This document shows, piece by piece, positions 47,040 through 56,700 of a stretch of DNA of 64,000 nt. Origin of the DNA: Paenibacillus rhizovicinus (GTDB lineage: Bacteria > Bacillota > Bacilli > Paenibacillales > Paenibacillaceae); contig NZ_CP048286.1 of assembly GCF_010365285.1 (NCBI RefSeq), forward strand, positions 4,807,501-4,871,500, given 5' to 3'. The notes beneath the pieces are model-generated. The model searched no databases, had not been told where the DNA came from, and saw only the letters and a list, made by a program, of their open reading frames with translations. Made by a program: the position numbers and the translations under genes. Positions within the stretch are counted from its first letter, which is position 1; each line of letters begins with the position of its first letter.

Positions 47040-47846
47040 CTAACGGAACGACTTCCGTATACGCTCCCCCATCCAAAGGCAAGTGTCCCATAAATCGGAC
47101 ACGGGCTGGCGGGTGAAGGGGAGCGTCTGCATATAGCCGGGAGGTCCGTATTCCGGCGTGAGCGTCGTCGTTTCGAAGCCGGACGATTGGCGGGCTTGAA
47201 GAATGGTTCTCCACCATGCTTCGTGCGCGGCCAGCTCTTGCGCGTATTCCGGTGCGCCTGGATGCGGAACCTGCGGGCCTTGCGCGTGACCGACTCGCGC
47301 ATGGATATGAATCGTGCGCTCGCAAGCAATCCGCAGCGCTTCCGCCTGGTCTTCGAGCAAGGATTCGCAGACGCAGCACCAATGGCTGAAATCGGCCGTT
47401 ATGCGCAAATCCGGCAATTCTTCCAGCAGTTTGGCCGTGTTCCACGGCGTGTACATGGCGCGATGGCGATGGGTTTCATGCCCGACGGGCAAGCCGGCTG
47501 CCGATTGGGACCGAAGCGCCGAACGGAAGAATTGGAGCTGTTCCTCGAACGACATGCAATCCCGGGCACTATGGGAAATGGCGAGAAGCGGGTTCAATGC
47601 GGCGGCCCGTTCGATTCCTCTCGCGAATGACTCCTCGTGGGCGCTTAAGGTTTGACCGGTCGAGCCGATCAGCGCGATGTAGTCCAATCGATGTTCATGC
47701 AAGAGTTCCGCGAATTCGCGTTCATGTTCCGGCGGGGGAACGGTTGCTTCTACGCCGTCGTAGCCCGCGGCCGCGATTCGTTCGATGCTTTCCCGATAGG
47801 ACAACTGTTCCATTCCCCATAATGATTTAAAGATTCGAATACTCAT
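47040..47846 (-). CDS. Sugar phosphate isomerase/epimerase-like TIM-barrel protein
   Basis: A 268-residue protein of the xylose isomerase-like (AP endonuclease 2) superfamily. The N-terminus IRIFKSLWGME and YRESIERIAAAGYDGVEATVPPPEHE give the first barrel strands; metal-site candidates are VGHETHRHRAMYTPWNT (about 123-139), ITADFSHWCCVCE (about 149-161), HIHARVGHAQGPQVPHP (about 178-194) and TLTPEYGPPGY. Substrate unknown. The AraC gene directly upstream in the same direction could regulate it. Confidence 0.85.
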   Translation of the reverse strand: MSIRIFKSLWGMEQLSYRESIERIAAAGYDGVEATVPPPEHEREFAELLHEHRLDYIALIGSTGQTLSAHEESFARGIERAAALNPLLAISHSARDCMSFEEQLQFFRSALRSQSAAGLPVGHETHRHRAMYTPWNTAKLLEELPDLRITADFSHWCCVCESLLEDQAEALRIACERTIHIHARVGHAQGPQVPHPGAPEYAQELAAHEAWWRTILQARQSSGFETTTLTPEYGPPGYMQTLPFTRQPVSDLWDTCLWMGERIRKSFR

Positions 47847-47971
47847 CGTGACAAGGCTCCTTCGATACGGAATGCATTCATTCCCTCATCGTAGCATCGG
47901 AGATTCATGTCCGCCATTTCTAATCGTCCGGTGATTTTATATATATGTAGTAAAAAATCTGACGGGAGCGC

Positions 47972-48880
47972 TTACTTCGGTGCAGGCTTCGCCGAAGGCC
48001 CGTTCGCGCTGCGGAATCGCTGGGGAGAAACGCCCGATGCTGTCCGGAAGGCATGGCTGAAATGACTGGCCGACGAATAGCAAAGCGAATGGGCGATCTC
48101 TTCGATGCTGGCGTTGGAGGTTTGCAGCATCTTCTTGGCTTCGCGGATGCGAATCCGCTGGTGAAAGACGGAGGGCGAAACGCCGTAAACGAGTTTGAAG
48201 CATTCGTGCAAGTAGGTCCGGTGGACATTCAATCGCGCAGCCAAGGCCGAAATATTGATCGGCGTATGCAGGTGATATTCCATCCAGTAGGCGGCTTCCC
48301 GCGCCAGCTTCATCTGCGAGGGCTTGATGCCGGATGAAGGATGCAGGCGGTGCTGGACATGGATGAGATCCGAAGCCAGCTCTCCGATGAAATTCAAGAT
48401 GCTGGAATGAATTTGCAGCTGGCTGACGGAGGCGGACATTTCGTCCATCATCGCGGCGCCTTGCTTCTTCTCGGCCGCCATCATCGTCTGCAATTGCTCG
48501 CCGAACCGATTGATGAATCGGAATACCCATTCCGACACGTAAGGATAAGCTTCGCTGCGAAGCAAAGGTTCGGCTGCCAGTTGGAAGATCATATGGATGA
48601 CGTTGACCTCCACTTCGAAATGGAAATCGAAATAACTGCAATCCATCCGCGTTTCCGTACGATGCAGCATTTCCGATTGAATGATAATCGCGTCTCCGGG
48701 ATACATCCGATACATTCTTCCGTTCACCCATTGTTCCATCTCCCCAGAAATGCAGAACAGAAACTCGAAATAGGGATGGCGATGATCGGGGTAGCTCCAT
48801 CCGGCTTGCTGTACGGCATACTCCATGCCCGGAATGCGAATGGCGCTGTACAAATCGGGCAGCTGAAACAAATGATCCAT
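47972..48880 (-). CDS. AraC-family transcriptional regulator
   Basis: A 302-residue protein with a cupin-type sensing domain (HRHPYFEFLFCISGEMEQWVNGRMYRMYPGDAIIIQ, about 32-67) and a C-terminal AraC DNA-binding domain (INISALAARLNVHRTYLHECFKLVYGVSPSVFHQRIRIREAKKML, then IEEIAHSLCYSSASHFSHAFRTASGVSPQRFR). It lies 125 bases upstream of the isomerase-like gene and diverges from the hydrolase gene, so it may control either or both. Confidence 0.92.
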   Translation of the reverse strand: MDHLFQLPDLYSAIRIPGMEYAVQQAGWSYPDHRHPYFEFLFCISGEMEQWVNGRMYRMYPGDAIIIQSEMLHRTETRMDCSYFDFHFEVEVNVIHMIFQLAAEPLLRSEAYPYVSEWVFRFINRFGEQLQTMMAAEKKQGAAMMDEMSASVSQLQIHSSILNFIGELASDLIHVQHRLHPSSGIKPSQMKLAREAAYWMEYHLHTPINISALAARLNVHRTYLHECFKLVYGVSPSVFHQRIRIREAKKMLQTSNASIEEIAHSLCYSSASHFSHAFRTASGVSPQRFRSANGPSAKPAPK

Positions 48881-48974
48881 CCATGAGCACCTTCTATTAA
48901 TGAAATATGTCTACAATTATATCATTGCTTGGATCTGGCAGGACTAGAATTGAAGACTAGAGGGGGAAATCTTA

Positions 48975-49640
48975 GTGCGGGTATATCCATTCGTCTTTCC
49001 AGGCCCCCGAACGCCGGCGGATTTTCAGCACCATGCAGCGTATCTAGCCTCAAAGGGCGTTGTCGCGATCTGCGTCGATTATCGGAACGGCCATGATGAA
49101 GGGTTTACTCCGATTCAAGCGATCTGCGACGTCAAATCCGCCGTTCGGTGGGTGCGCGAGCATGCAGCGGATATCGGGGTCGACCCTGAGAAGATCGTTG
49201 TATGCGGGTCGTCGGCCGGCGGGTATATCTCCGTGTCCGCCATCATGTTCGAGCACATGAATAATGACGGCGACCATCTGAGTACGAATCATATGCCGAA
49301 CGCATTGGTGATTTTCGGTGCAGGAATGGATGCAGTCGACATCATGACAAGACGCTATCCCGAGCTGCTCGAGCAAGCGCGCGAAATGTCGCCTTACCAC
49401 AACGTGAAGCATTGTTTGCCGCCCACGTTATGGATGATCGGAACCGCGGACGATCTTCTCGAACAGAATAGAGACTTCGTAGCCCGAATGGCGGCGGCAG
49501 GCAACGACATCGCCTGGGTAGCCTACGACGGCATGGAGCATGGGTTCTTCCTGCATGGCAGACATGAGAATCGCCCATTGGAAGCTACTAAGATGAAGAT
49601 CGAGGAATTCTTGAAATCGATCGCCTTGATTCATGCGTGA
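48975..49640 (+). CDS. Alpha/beta hydrolase, N-terminally shortened
   Basis: A 221-residue hydrolase-3-like protein with GTG start after AGAGGGGG. The nucleophile elbow GSSAGG (about 77-82), a candidate acid in IGTADDLLEQN, and the His in MEHGFFLHG are all present. The N-terminus (VRVYPFVFPGPRTPADFQHHAAYLASKG) lacks the HGGG or GGGW oxyanion segment and preceding strands that relatives carry, and the 94-base upstream gap leaves no room for them. It may be a truncated, inactive gene. Its last 10 bases overlap the end of the converging methyltransferase gene. Confidence 0.7.
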   Translation: MRVYPFVFPGPRTPADFQHHAAYLASKGVVAICVDYRNGHDEGFTPIQAICDVKSAVRWVREHAADIGVDPEKIVVCGSSAGGYISVSAIMFEHMNNDGDHLSTNHMPNALVIFGAGMDAVDIMTRRYPELLEQAREMSPYHNVKHCLPPTLWMIGTADDLLEQNRDFVARMAAAGNDIAWVAYDGMEHGFFLHGRHENRPLEATKMKIEEFLKSIALIHA

Positions 49641-50674
49641 GTTTTAAACAAATAGCTCATCATATCGAAATGCCCCGTTTTACTGTACTTGGCATAGAAT
49701 CGCTCATCCATGCCGAGCGTATCTTCAAAATCAACCACAACCGGTACGTCTCCTTCTATTAAAGCTGCATTGTGGCGATATTCGTCTCGGTTTTCCAACA
49801 GAAGCGCGGCTTCGAACGCTTGCTTTGCTTTGTCCAGCTTGCCCATCTTCCATTGGATGACGCCGAGCGTATTCCTAGCCAACGCCCAATCCGGCTTTAA
49901 GCGAACGGCTTCGAGCGCGTCCGCTTCCCGGTGCGGCAAGTAGTAGCCGCCTAACAGCAGCGAACAGATCGCAACGTCGAGATGCGACTGCGAGGCGTGA
50001 TCCGGATTGTTGTAGTCGAACCCGCCCTCATGATCGATTACTTCGTACTTGATGCGATTCTCCCAATAATACTGCACGTTGCTTATATTTTTGAATTCCC
50101 AATGAGCCAGCATTTGCATCTCCGGCGACGATGGAACGGCGCTCATGGATAGATGCCGGAACGGGTGGCGGATGAACATGCGCCGTTCGAACACGATGGT
50201 ATCTCCTTGCAGGGTCACGAACCAGTTATGCGATGGATTAGGGCCCAATAGAAGCTCGAATATTTTTTGCGGGGTTTCGATAAAGCCGCGCTTCCCGACC
50301 CGCATCATTTCTTCGCAGGCGTCCTTGGGCGAGACGGTATGTTCGAATACTTGTCTGGAGATGACGAAATCAAAGCTTTTATCGTCGAAAGGCAGCTTCT
50401 CCGCAAAACATTCCACATAGTCAAAAGAAGCGGGAACGCTCATTCCGCCCCGATGCGAATTGCGGTTTAAGAAGGGCTCCGTCACGACATTCGCCCGATG
50501 AAAAGGGTTGGATCCGCCGCCGATATCGAGCACGGTATCCTTCTCATCAATTTGGAGAAAGCCGCTCAACAGCTGGTCGTTCAGAACGGGAAATACGTTT
50601 CCGAACGAGTTCTTCAATGGGAATTGGCGCGTGTAATTTCCCATATTCAAGGATAACAATTTATTGAAGTCCAT
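49631..50674 (-). CDS. SAM-dependent methyltransferase with TPR-like C-terminus
   Basis: A 347-residue protein. A class I methyltransferase domain has TVLDIGGGSNPFHRAN (motif I, about 47-62), VECFAEKLPFDDKSFDFVISRQVFEH and MRVGKRGFIETP. A TPR-like stretch (ALEAVRLKPDWALARNTLGVIQWKMGKLDKAKQAFEAALLLEN, about 257-299) follows, then a short end. The mix resembles methyltransferases that modify glycans or peptides, but the acceptor is unknown. No partner genes nearby. Confidence 0.8.
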   Translation of the reverse strand: MDFNKLLSLNMGNYTRQFPLKNSFGNVFPVLNDQLLSGFLQIDEKDTVLDIGGGSNPFHRANVVTEPFLNRNSHRGGMSVPASFDYVECFAEKLPFDDKSFDFVISRQVFEHTVSPKDACEEMMRVGKRGFIETPQKIFELLLGPNPSHNWFVTLQGDTIVFERRMFIRHPFRHLSMSAVPSSPEMQMLAHWEFKNISNVQYYWENRIKYEVIDHEGGFDYNNPDHASQSHLDVAICSLLLGGYYLPHREADALEAVRLKPDWALARNTLGVIQWKMGKLDKAKQAFEAALLLENRDEYRHNAALIEGDVPVVVDFEDTLGMDERFYAKYSKTGHFDMMSYLFKTHA

Positions 50675-50773
50675 TGGTTCACCTCTGCGATGGCAATCGT
50701 TAGGTCCGAATTTGCGGCAACCCTTCTATCGTATGCGAACGTTGTTCGATCGGTTATGGGACTTCATCATAGA

Positions 50774-50818
50774 AAAGACCGGATTTCGCTTGCATGATGC
50801 TAGCGAGGTCCGGTCTTT
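50774..50818. terminator. Hairpin terminator downstream of the 50839 gene
   Basis: Long stem AAAGACCGGA...TCGCT with AGCGA...TCCGGTCTTT, with A and T runs at the ends. It lies between the methyltransferase start and the minus-strand gene ending at 50839. Confidence 0.8.
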
Positions 50819-50838
50819 CTCCCATTCTAATCTTGATT

Positions 50839-51744
50839 CTATTCTTGATCGAATTCAGTGCCAGATTCGGGGGCATTGTCGATCTGATCGCTTGCTTGAA
50901 TGACATCCTCAATCATCGCTCCGATTTGTCCGTGCGAGTTCAAAGCTCCGTTCATTATGTTCAAGAATTGGTACAGCATCAGCACCTTTTTACCTTTAAA
51001 CGTATACAGAGCATATTTTTTCACTTCTGATTCACTAATCCAATTTTTTAAAGGCTTGCTTTCAAGACGCATGATCTCCTCGAACGCCTGGCAGGCTCCG
51101 CTACCATTACAGATAATCCAGGCATCTTCCGTTGTATTGGAGACGATTAGTTCGAGCAGAGCCTTAAGGTAATTACGGTATTCGCTGCTGACAGCCATTA
51201 GGTTTTCCAACGCTTTATCGCCCAGCGAGATTTTTTTGGAGGCGAACGGAATTACTTCCGCAACCCCGATCGGCGTTTTGTCGATCATCTGCCTATATTT
51301 TTCTTTCGTCTGCTCTGCATTAAGTCCTTTTCTGAAGTCGGGCCACTTGATATATCTTCGTTCTTCTAGCGAATGAACTAGCGTACCAACCCTGCGATAA
51401 TAAGCAACGTTCGGGAGCAGTACTCGATCGAATATATTGTCGCCGTACAAGTTTGTCGGAACGTGATAGTCGGCGAGTTCCTCCCAAGTCGCGAGGTGAT
51501 GTAAATCGCCCTTCGGTCCATCATCATGGGGGTTCAAACCGAGAATCACGTATTTCATTCGTTCTCCGGAGCTTACAAGAGGACATACTTTATCGGGTGC
51601 TAATGCAAATGCAGAATTGTTTCTTGGGTTTAGGACCTGCTCCATACGTTGCGCGACTGCCTTAAATCCCCGATTAGGCTTCCTCTGGCCTGCCAATGGC
51701 TCATCCGACAGATATTGCAATAAAGTTATAAATTTATTAGTCAT
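50839..51744 (-). CDS. Hypothetical protein, possibly uracil-DNA-glycosylase fold
   Basis: A 301-residue soluble protein. Some segments resemble the UDG superfamily: MKYVILGLNPHDDGP (about 63-77) for the first catalytic loop, VAEVIPFASKKISLGDKALENL, then AWIICNGSGACQAFEEIM and a final VLMLYQFLNIMNGALNSHG. The match is weak and from memory, so a glycosylase role is only a hypothesis. Codon use is more AT-rich than its neighbours, and no gene partner is adjacent, which may point to acquisition by transfer. The start ATG follows AAGGAGAT. Confidence 0.6.
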   Translation of the reverse strand: MTNKFITLLQYLSDEPLAGQRKPNRGFKAVAQRMEQVLNPRNNSAFALAPDKVCPLVSSGERMKYVILGLNPHDDGPKGDLHHLATWEELADYHVPTNLYGDNIFDRVLLPNVAYYRRVGTLVHSLEERRYIKWPDFRKGLNAEQTKEKYRQMIDKTPIGVAEVIPFASKKISLGDKALENLMAVSSEYRNYLKALLELIVSNTTEDAWIICNGSGACQAFEEIMRLESKPLKNWISESEVKKYALYTFKGKKVLMLYQFLNIMNGALNSHGQIGAMIEDVIQASDQIDNAPESGTEFDQE

Positions 51745-52000
51745 GGTAGTATCTCCTTATGATGAAGTTATTTCCCGCACTAGATATATATCGTCGCTTA
51801 GAGAGAAAATTCAAATGCTCATTTTCCTTCAAATGTATTCATAGCGCACGCTATGGCAGGGGTGCCAAACAGTAATTCGGTCGTTTGTATATGCGGAAGT
51901 CTTACCTAAGGCAGGAAAAGGAGTGGTACAAGGAGAAGAAACAAGAGATTTCCTAACCGAAGACCGATTGGGCTGAACAGCCAGAAGGGGCGAATGAAAC

Positions 52001-53395
52001 ATGGGACAACAATATCGGCCAACCTATCATTTCCTGCCGGAACGCAATTGGATGAACGATCCGAACGGGACGATTTTCTTCGAAGGGTACTATCATCTCT
52101 TCTATCAATACAATCCGTACGGCGACAAGTGGGGAACCATTCATTGGGGGCATGCGCGCAGCTTGGACCTCGTGCATTGGGAGCATCTGCCGATCGCGCT
52201 TTACCCGTCGAACGAGCTTGGCGAAGTTCACTGCTTCTCCGGCTGCGCCGTACAGGACGGCACGGAAGCTAGAATCTTCTATACGAGCATCGGCGATGGC
52301 GAGCGAAACGCGGCGACGGGCGCCGAACAGTGGATGGCGACGAGCACGGACGGGCTGATGACTTGGACGAAGCATCCGGGCAACCCTGTCCTTACGTCGG
52401 AGCTTCATGACGGCGCCGATGTTCGGGAATGGCGGGATCCCTTCGTATGGCGGCAAGGCGAGGAATGGCTGATGGTTACCGGAGGCGCCTATGAAGGCAA
52501 AGGCTGCGTGACGATCTACAAGTCTGCCGATCTCGAACAGTGGTCGTTTCTGAACTTCCTATACATCGACCCCGAGGTCTCGTTGTGCGAATGTCCGCTT
52601 GTATATCGGCAAGACGACCGGTATGTGCTTATCTATTCCCCCGGCGGCGTCGTGAAGTACTTAACGGGCAAACTCTCGGATACCTATCAACTGATTCCCG
52701 AAACGCAAGGAATCGTCGATCATTCGGGCTGGGAAGGCTATTATGCGCCTAATTTGCTTACCGATGATCGGAACAGATGCATTCTGTTCGGCTGGATGCC
52801 CGACGTTGCGCGGGGAGAATTCACAGGCGCCGATGGCTGGTCGGGCGTTCAGGCACTGCCGAGAGTCATGGAGCTGACGGCTTCGGGCCGGCTTGCGATG
52901 AGGCCGGTGCCGGAATTGCAGCGGCTGCGCGGACAGCATGCCGGACGGGAGTCGCTCGCCGCGGAAGGCGATCGCTGGATCGCGGGCCTTCAAGGGAGAA
53001 CGGTGGAACTGCTCGCGGAGTTCGACCTTGCCGGCGCAGCGTCGCCGTTCGGAATCGGCGTCCTGCGCTCCGAGGACGGCCGGGAGGAGACCCGTATTGT
53101 CGTTGATCCGGCCGCGAAGCAAATCACGATCGACCGAAGCGATTCAAGCTTGTCGCCGCTGACGCACAAGACGCCGATATCCGGCGATTTCGAGGCGAAA
53201 GACGGACGGCTGAAGCTCCACGTCTTCGTGGATCGTACGACGGTCGAAGTGTTCTGCAACGAGACGACCTGCTTGTCCGCCAGAATCTATCCGATGCAGG
53301 AGCAAGGCGCGGGCGTATCGCTGTTCGGGGAAGCTGCGCGCTCCGCGATGGCCGGGTTCGATATGTGGGAGCTGACTGCAACGCAATCCGAATAA
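52001..53395 (+). CDS. Glycoside hydrolase family 32 (sucrose/fructan hydrolase)
   Basis: A 464-residue enzyme without signal peptide, so intracellular. The five-bladed propeller shows WMNDPNG with nucleophile Asp20, FYQYNPYGDKWGTIHWGHARS, RDP at 145-147, and EC at 197-198 with the acid/base Glu197. A C-terminal beta-sandwich ends with HVFVDRTTVEVFCNE. It hydrolyses beta-fructosides such as sucrose, its phosphate or short fructans. The ATG follows GAAGGGGCG. No fructose transporter or kinase is near. Confidence 0.94.
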   Translation: MGQQYRPTYHFLPERNWMNDPNGTIFFEGYYHLFYQYNPYGDKWGTIHWGHARSLDLVHWEHLPIALYPSNELGEVHCFSGCAVQDGTEARIFYTSIGDGERNAATGAEQWMATSTDGLMTWTKHPGNPVLTSELHDGADVREWRDPFVWRQGEEWLMVTGGAYEGKGCVTIYKSADLEQWSFLNFLYIDPEVSLCECPLVYRQDDRYVLIYSPGGVVKYLTGKLSDTYQLIPETQGIVDHSGWEGYYAPNLLTDDRNRCILFGWMPDVARGEFTGADGWSGVQALPRVMELTASGRLAMRPVPELQRLRGQHAGRESLAAEGDRWIAGLQGRTVELLAEFDLAGAASPFGIGVLRSEDGREETRIVVDPAAKQITIDRSDSSLSPLTHKTPISGDFEAKDGRLKLHVFVDRTTVEVFCNETTCLSARIYPMQEQGAGVSLFGEAARSAMAGFDMWELTATQSE

Positions 53396-53787
53396 TGGAA
53401 AATGACTGCGCGTTTCGAGGCAGCCGGGAGGATAAACCGGCTGTCTCTTGCTGTTTTACGGGCCGTGTATCATGTGACTTGGACGGTCGCAACCTAGTTC
53501 GCGGACGGACTTCTGCGATCGCTGCCAAGACGATCGTCCGCGCTAAACTGCGGTGGACATCATGCTATTACCATACAAATTGGAGGATTACCATATGTAA
53601 GTGCTTACATTTTTTCATTATAATGATGTAGGACAAGTGCAAGAACTGTCAGAATTCAGTTACGAAGGAGGCTATTTTCGACTTTAACAGCCAGAAAATT
53701 GAAGGTCTGCGGAAAACAGCGCTGCAGGCGGAATCGAAGGGAGTTTTCGTAAAGTTATTACAACGATGGACTCAGGGAGGTAGCTAT
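53396..53787 (+). promoter_or_regulatory. Upstream region of the giant GH16 gene
   Basis: This 392-base spacer holds a weak hairpin (CAGCCGG/CCGGCTG at 53421-53443) that may end the GH32 transcript, the shared promoter motif at 53596, and a long leader (about 155 bases) with an unexplained AAGGAGG near 53665 that precedes no good frame. The real binding site GGGAGG lies before the ATG at 53788. Confidence 0.5.
53596..53624 (+). promoter_or_regulatory. Shared promoter motif, copy 3 (giant GH16 gene)
   Basis: Perfect-armed TGTAAG-TG-CTTACA (53596-53609), nine bases, then a consensus -10 box TATAAT (53619-53624). It differs by one base from a catabolite-responsive element, which is an alternative reading. 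Confidence 0.7.
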
Positions 53788-56700
53788 ATGAGGATTAAGC
53801 GCGAATGGCAACGGTATCACCGTTCCATGGCGTTACTGCTGACGTTTTCCTTGCTTGTATCGGCTTTTGTCGGATTTGGCTTTCCAAATACGGTTCAGGC
53901 CGCAGCGGACGATGGAGATCGTATCACCTCTGTTATTTCACCAGCGTATCGTTCGGACATTACGAGCAACACCATCAACATTGAATTTTACAACAAGCTC
54001 GGCACGACAGCTAAAGTGTATTCGCAGAAGCAACCGGCCGATTTGAACAATAACAATAACGGCACGAAGGATTTGGTCGGCGACGTGACGCTCGCGGACG
54101 GGAACGGAAGCATTGCTTTTCCGGCCTCCCAATATCCGAACGGCCCGATTTCCGTGCGTATTCAGGTGTTTCAGAACGGCACCGAAATCGACAATGCCTA
54201 TCTGCAGCTGAATAACAAGGTCGGCGTGGAGTGGAGAGCCGGGCTTGATCAAGCACCGGTCAATCCGGTCACGGTCGGCATGGACAACGTGTTCGAAGAT
54301 GATTTCAAAACGATGCCGACGATCAACAAGACCGGCATCGGCGCGACTTACGCGTCGGCCAAGGTCGACGAGGCACGCGGCGGCATGTTCGGCTGGGCGG
54401 CGTTCGAAGATGCCGACGGGCCGAATAACCCGTTCTCGATCGAAGACAACGAGTATATGAAGCTGTCGACGGTCTACCATCCGACAGGTTATGTCCGCAA
54501 CGATTATTGGAAGCAGAAGGTCAGTACCGGCTATCTGTCCTCCATGAACCAAGCGGGCGGCGGCTTCCATACGGAAGGCGGACGGAATCAATATTTCGAG
54601 GCGCGGATGTTCTTCGGTCCGAACCCTGGCATGTGGCCGGCGTTCTGGACATTGACGGCGAACGGCTACGTCCAGAATCCGGACCTGGCGAACCAGCCGA
54701 GCGACGAGCTGGACATTATCGAGGGCTACTTGGGCACGCCTTCCGGTTATCAGATCGCATGGCATCCTTGGGGTTACGACAAACCGGCGGCTGCAAGCTA
54801 CGACGCCAGCAAGCTCGGCGGCGGGTACAGCGCCAACCTTGATACGGCCGCGTTCAACAATATCAATCTGGCGATGGGCTTCCATACGCTGGCCGTCTAC
54901 ATCACGAAAGATTGGACGTACTACTACTGCGACAACGTGGAAGTAACGCGTCACAAAACATTGCCTTTCAGCTGGGAATACGGCAATTATTTCATCCTGA
55001 ATGCTGCCGTGTCCGATCACTACGGCATTAACGGCAATGCCGCGGATCCGTTCGAGAACTTCGACGTACCGGGCGGCTTCACGCGTTACGGCAACGAGGC
55101 CGACACTTACGTCGACTGGGTCCGCGTTTATCAAGACGCGCCGGGCACGGTCCGGTTCGAGAGCGACGATACCGTCAAGGCGCTATCCGGCGACGTGGTG
55201 AAAGTCAATGTAAGCCGCAACGCAGATGCCGCAGCGTTGTCCGGAGCCTATCACATCGATGCGCCGGCAGGCTGGAAAATCATGGACGACGGTCAATTCG
55301 TCGACATGAACGGTTCGTATAGCGCGCCTTTCGCGGCAGGCTCGAGCAAAGACACGCTGACGTTCCTCGTTCCGAACGATTACGACGAGACGTCGGATAT
55401 CACGATTACGCCGGTAGCGAGCGGAGGTACGTCCTACTCGCCGATCGTCGTCAGTGCGACTGCGACCGGTGCGACGGGTGAATTGATTCGCATCGATAGC
55501 AGCACGTATCCGTATCGCAGCACGGAGAATGGCAACGATCAGGGCGGTTGGAATACGTACGATCCGAGCACGAACCTCGGTAGCTATTTTGAATTCATCA
55601 ACGGCGGCTGGTGGCGCGATGGCTGGAGCTGGATGTACGTTCAAGAATCAGCGGATACCGAGTTGAACTTCAACTTCAACGGCACTTCTATCGCGCTCGA
55701 TATGACGAAATGCAACCAGTGCGGTGAAGGCGACATTTACTTGGACGGCGTAATGCAGCAGCATATCGATACGTACGCAACCCAGGATCAGCCATTCCGG
55801 GCGTTCGAGAAGACAGGTCTCGAAGATGGAGACCATACGTTGAAGATTAAAGGCGCGAATAACGCAGCCACGCGTTACCTTCGTATCGCGGGCTTCGAAT
55901 TCCGCCATTTCGAAGACCCGAATATGCCAAAATTCTGGACAGAAAATACGTTCTTCAAGGCAGCGCCGGGGGACGAAATCTCCGTAATCATTAACCGTAA
56001 TGGTGCGGCAGGAACGCGCTTCGGTACGTACAACCTGACGTTCCCGACAAGCGGATGGCAAGTGAAGGCAGGCGATAATTGGCAGACGGCAACGAGCCAG
56101 TCGTTCTCGACCAACCATTACGAGGACACGATTCAACTGAAAGTTCCTTCGAACTACACGAGCAAGAACGGCCAAGTCAATATTACGCCGACGAGCAGCG
56201 ACGGTACCTACGATCCGATGAAGGTAACCGTGCAGGCGCCGGACGCGCCGGAAGCTCCGGCCATTACGGGTATCGGCGAGAAGCGTACGGTTGACGGCAG
56301 TACTTATCCGTACGTGACTGCAAACGGAGGCACGGACGGCGCTTGGACGTCGTTCGACCACAGCTCGCAGCCGAACGATTACTTCTCGTTCCACGGCAAC
56401 TGGTGGAAAGACAGCTGGGCATGGATGTACATCACGGCCGGTACGGAACAAGACGTGACGTTCAACTTCGAGGGCGATGCCGTCGGGCTGTACGCCCGCT
56501 ATATCGACGGCGGCAGCGCGTTCGACGTGTATATCGACGGCGTCAAACAAGGCTCGGTCGATACGAACGGCAGCAGCGGCAAGAAGCGGGTATTCAGCAA
56601 GAGCGGTCTCCCTGTCGGGAACCATGCGCTCAAGCTAGTCGTCACGAGGCCAGGCGGTTCGATCGTGCTGGAGGGCTTCGAATACGATTACGTGAAGTCG

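Noticed and set aside
53660..53720. AAGGAGG in the GH16 leader as the start of a small gene
   Set aside because: No start codon at the right distance opens a frame of useful length.
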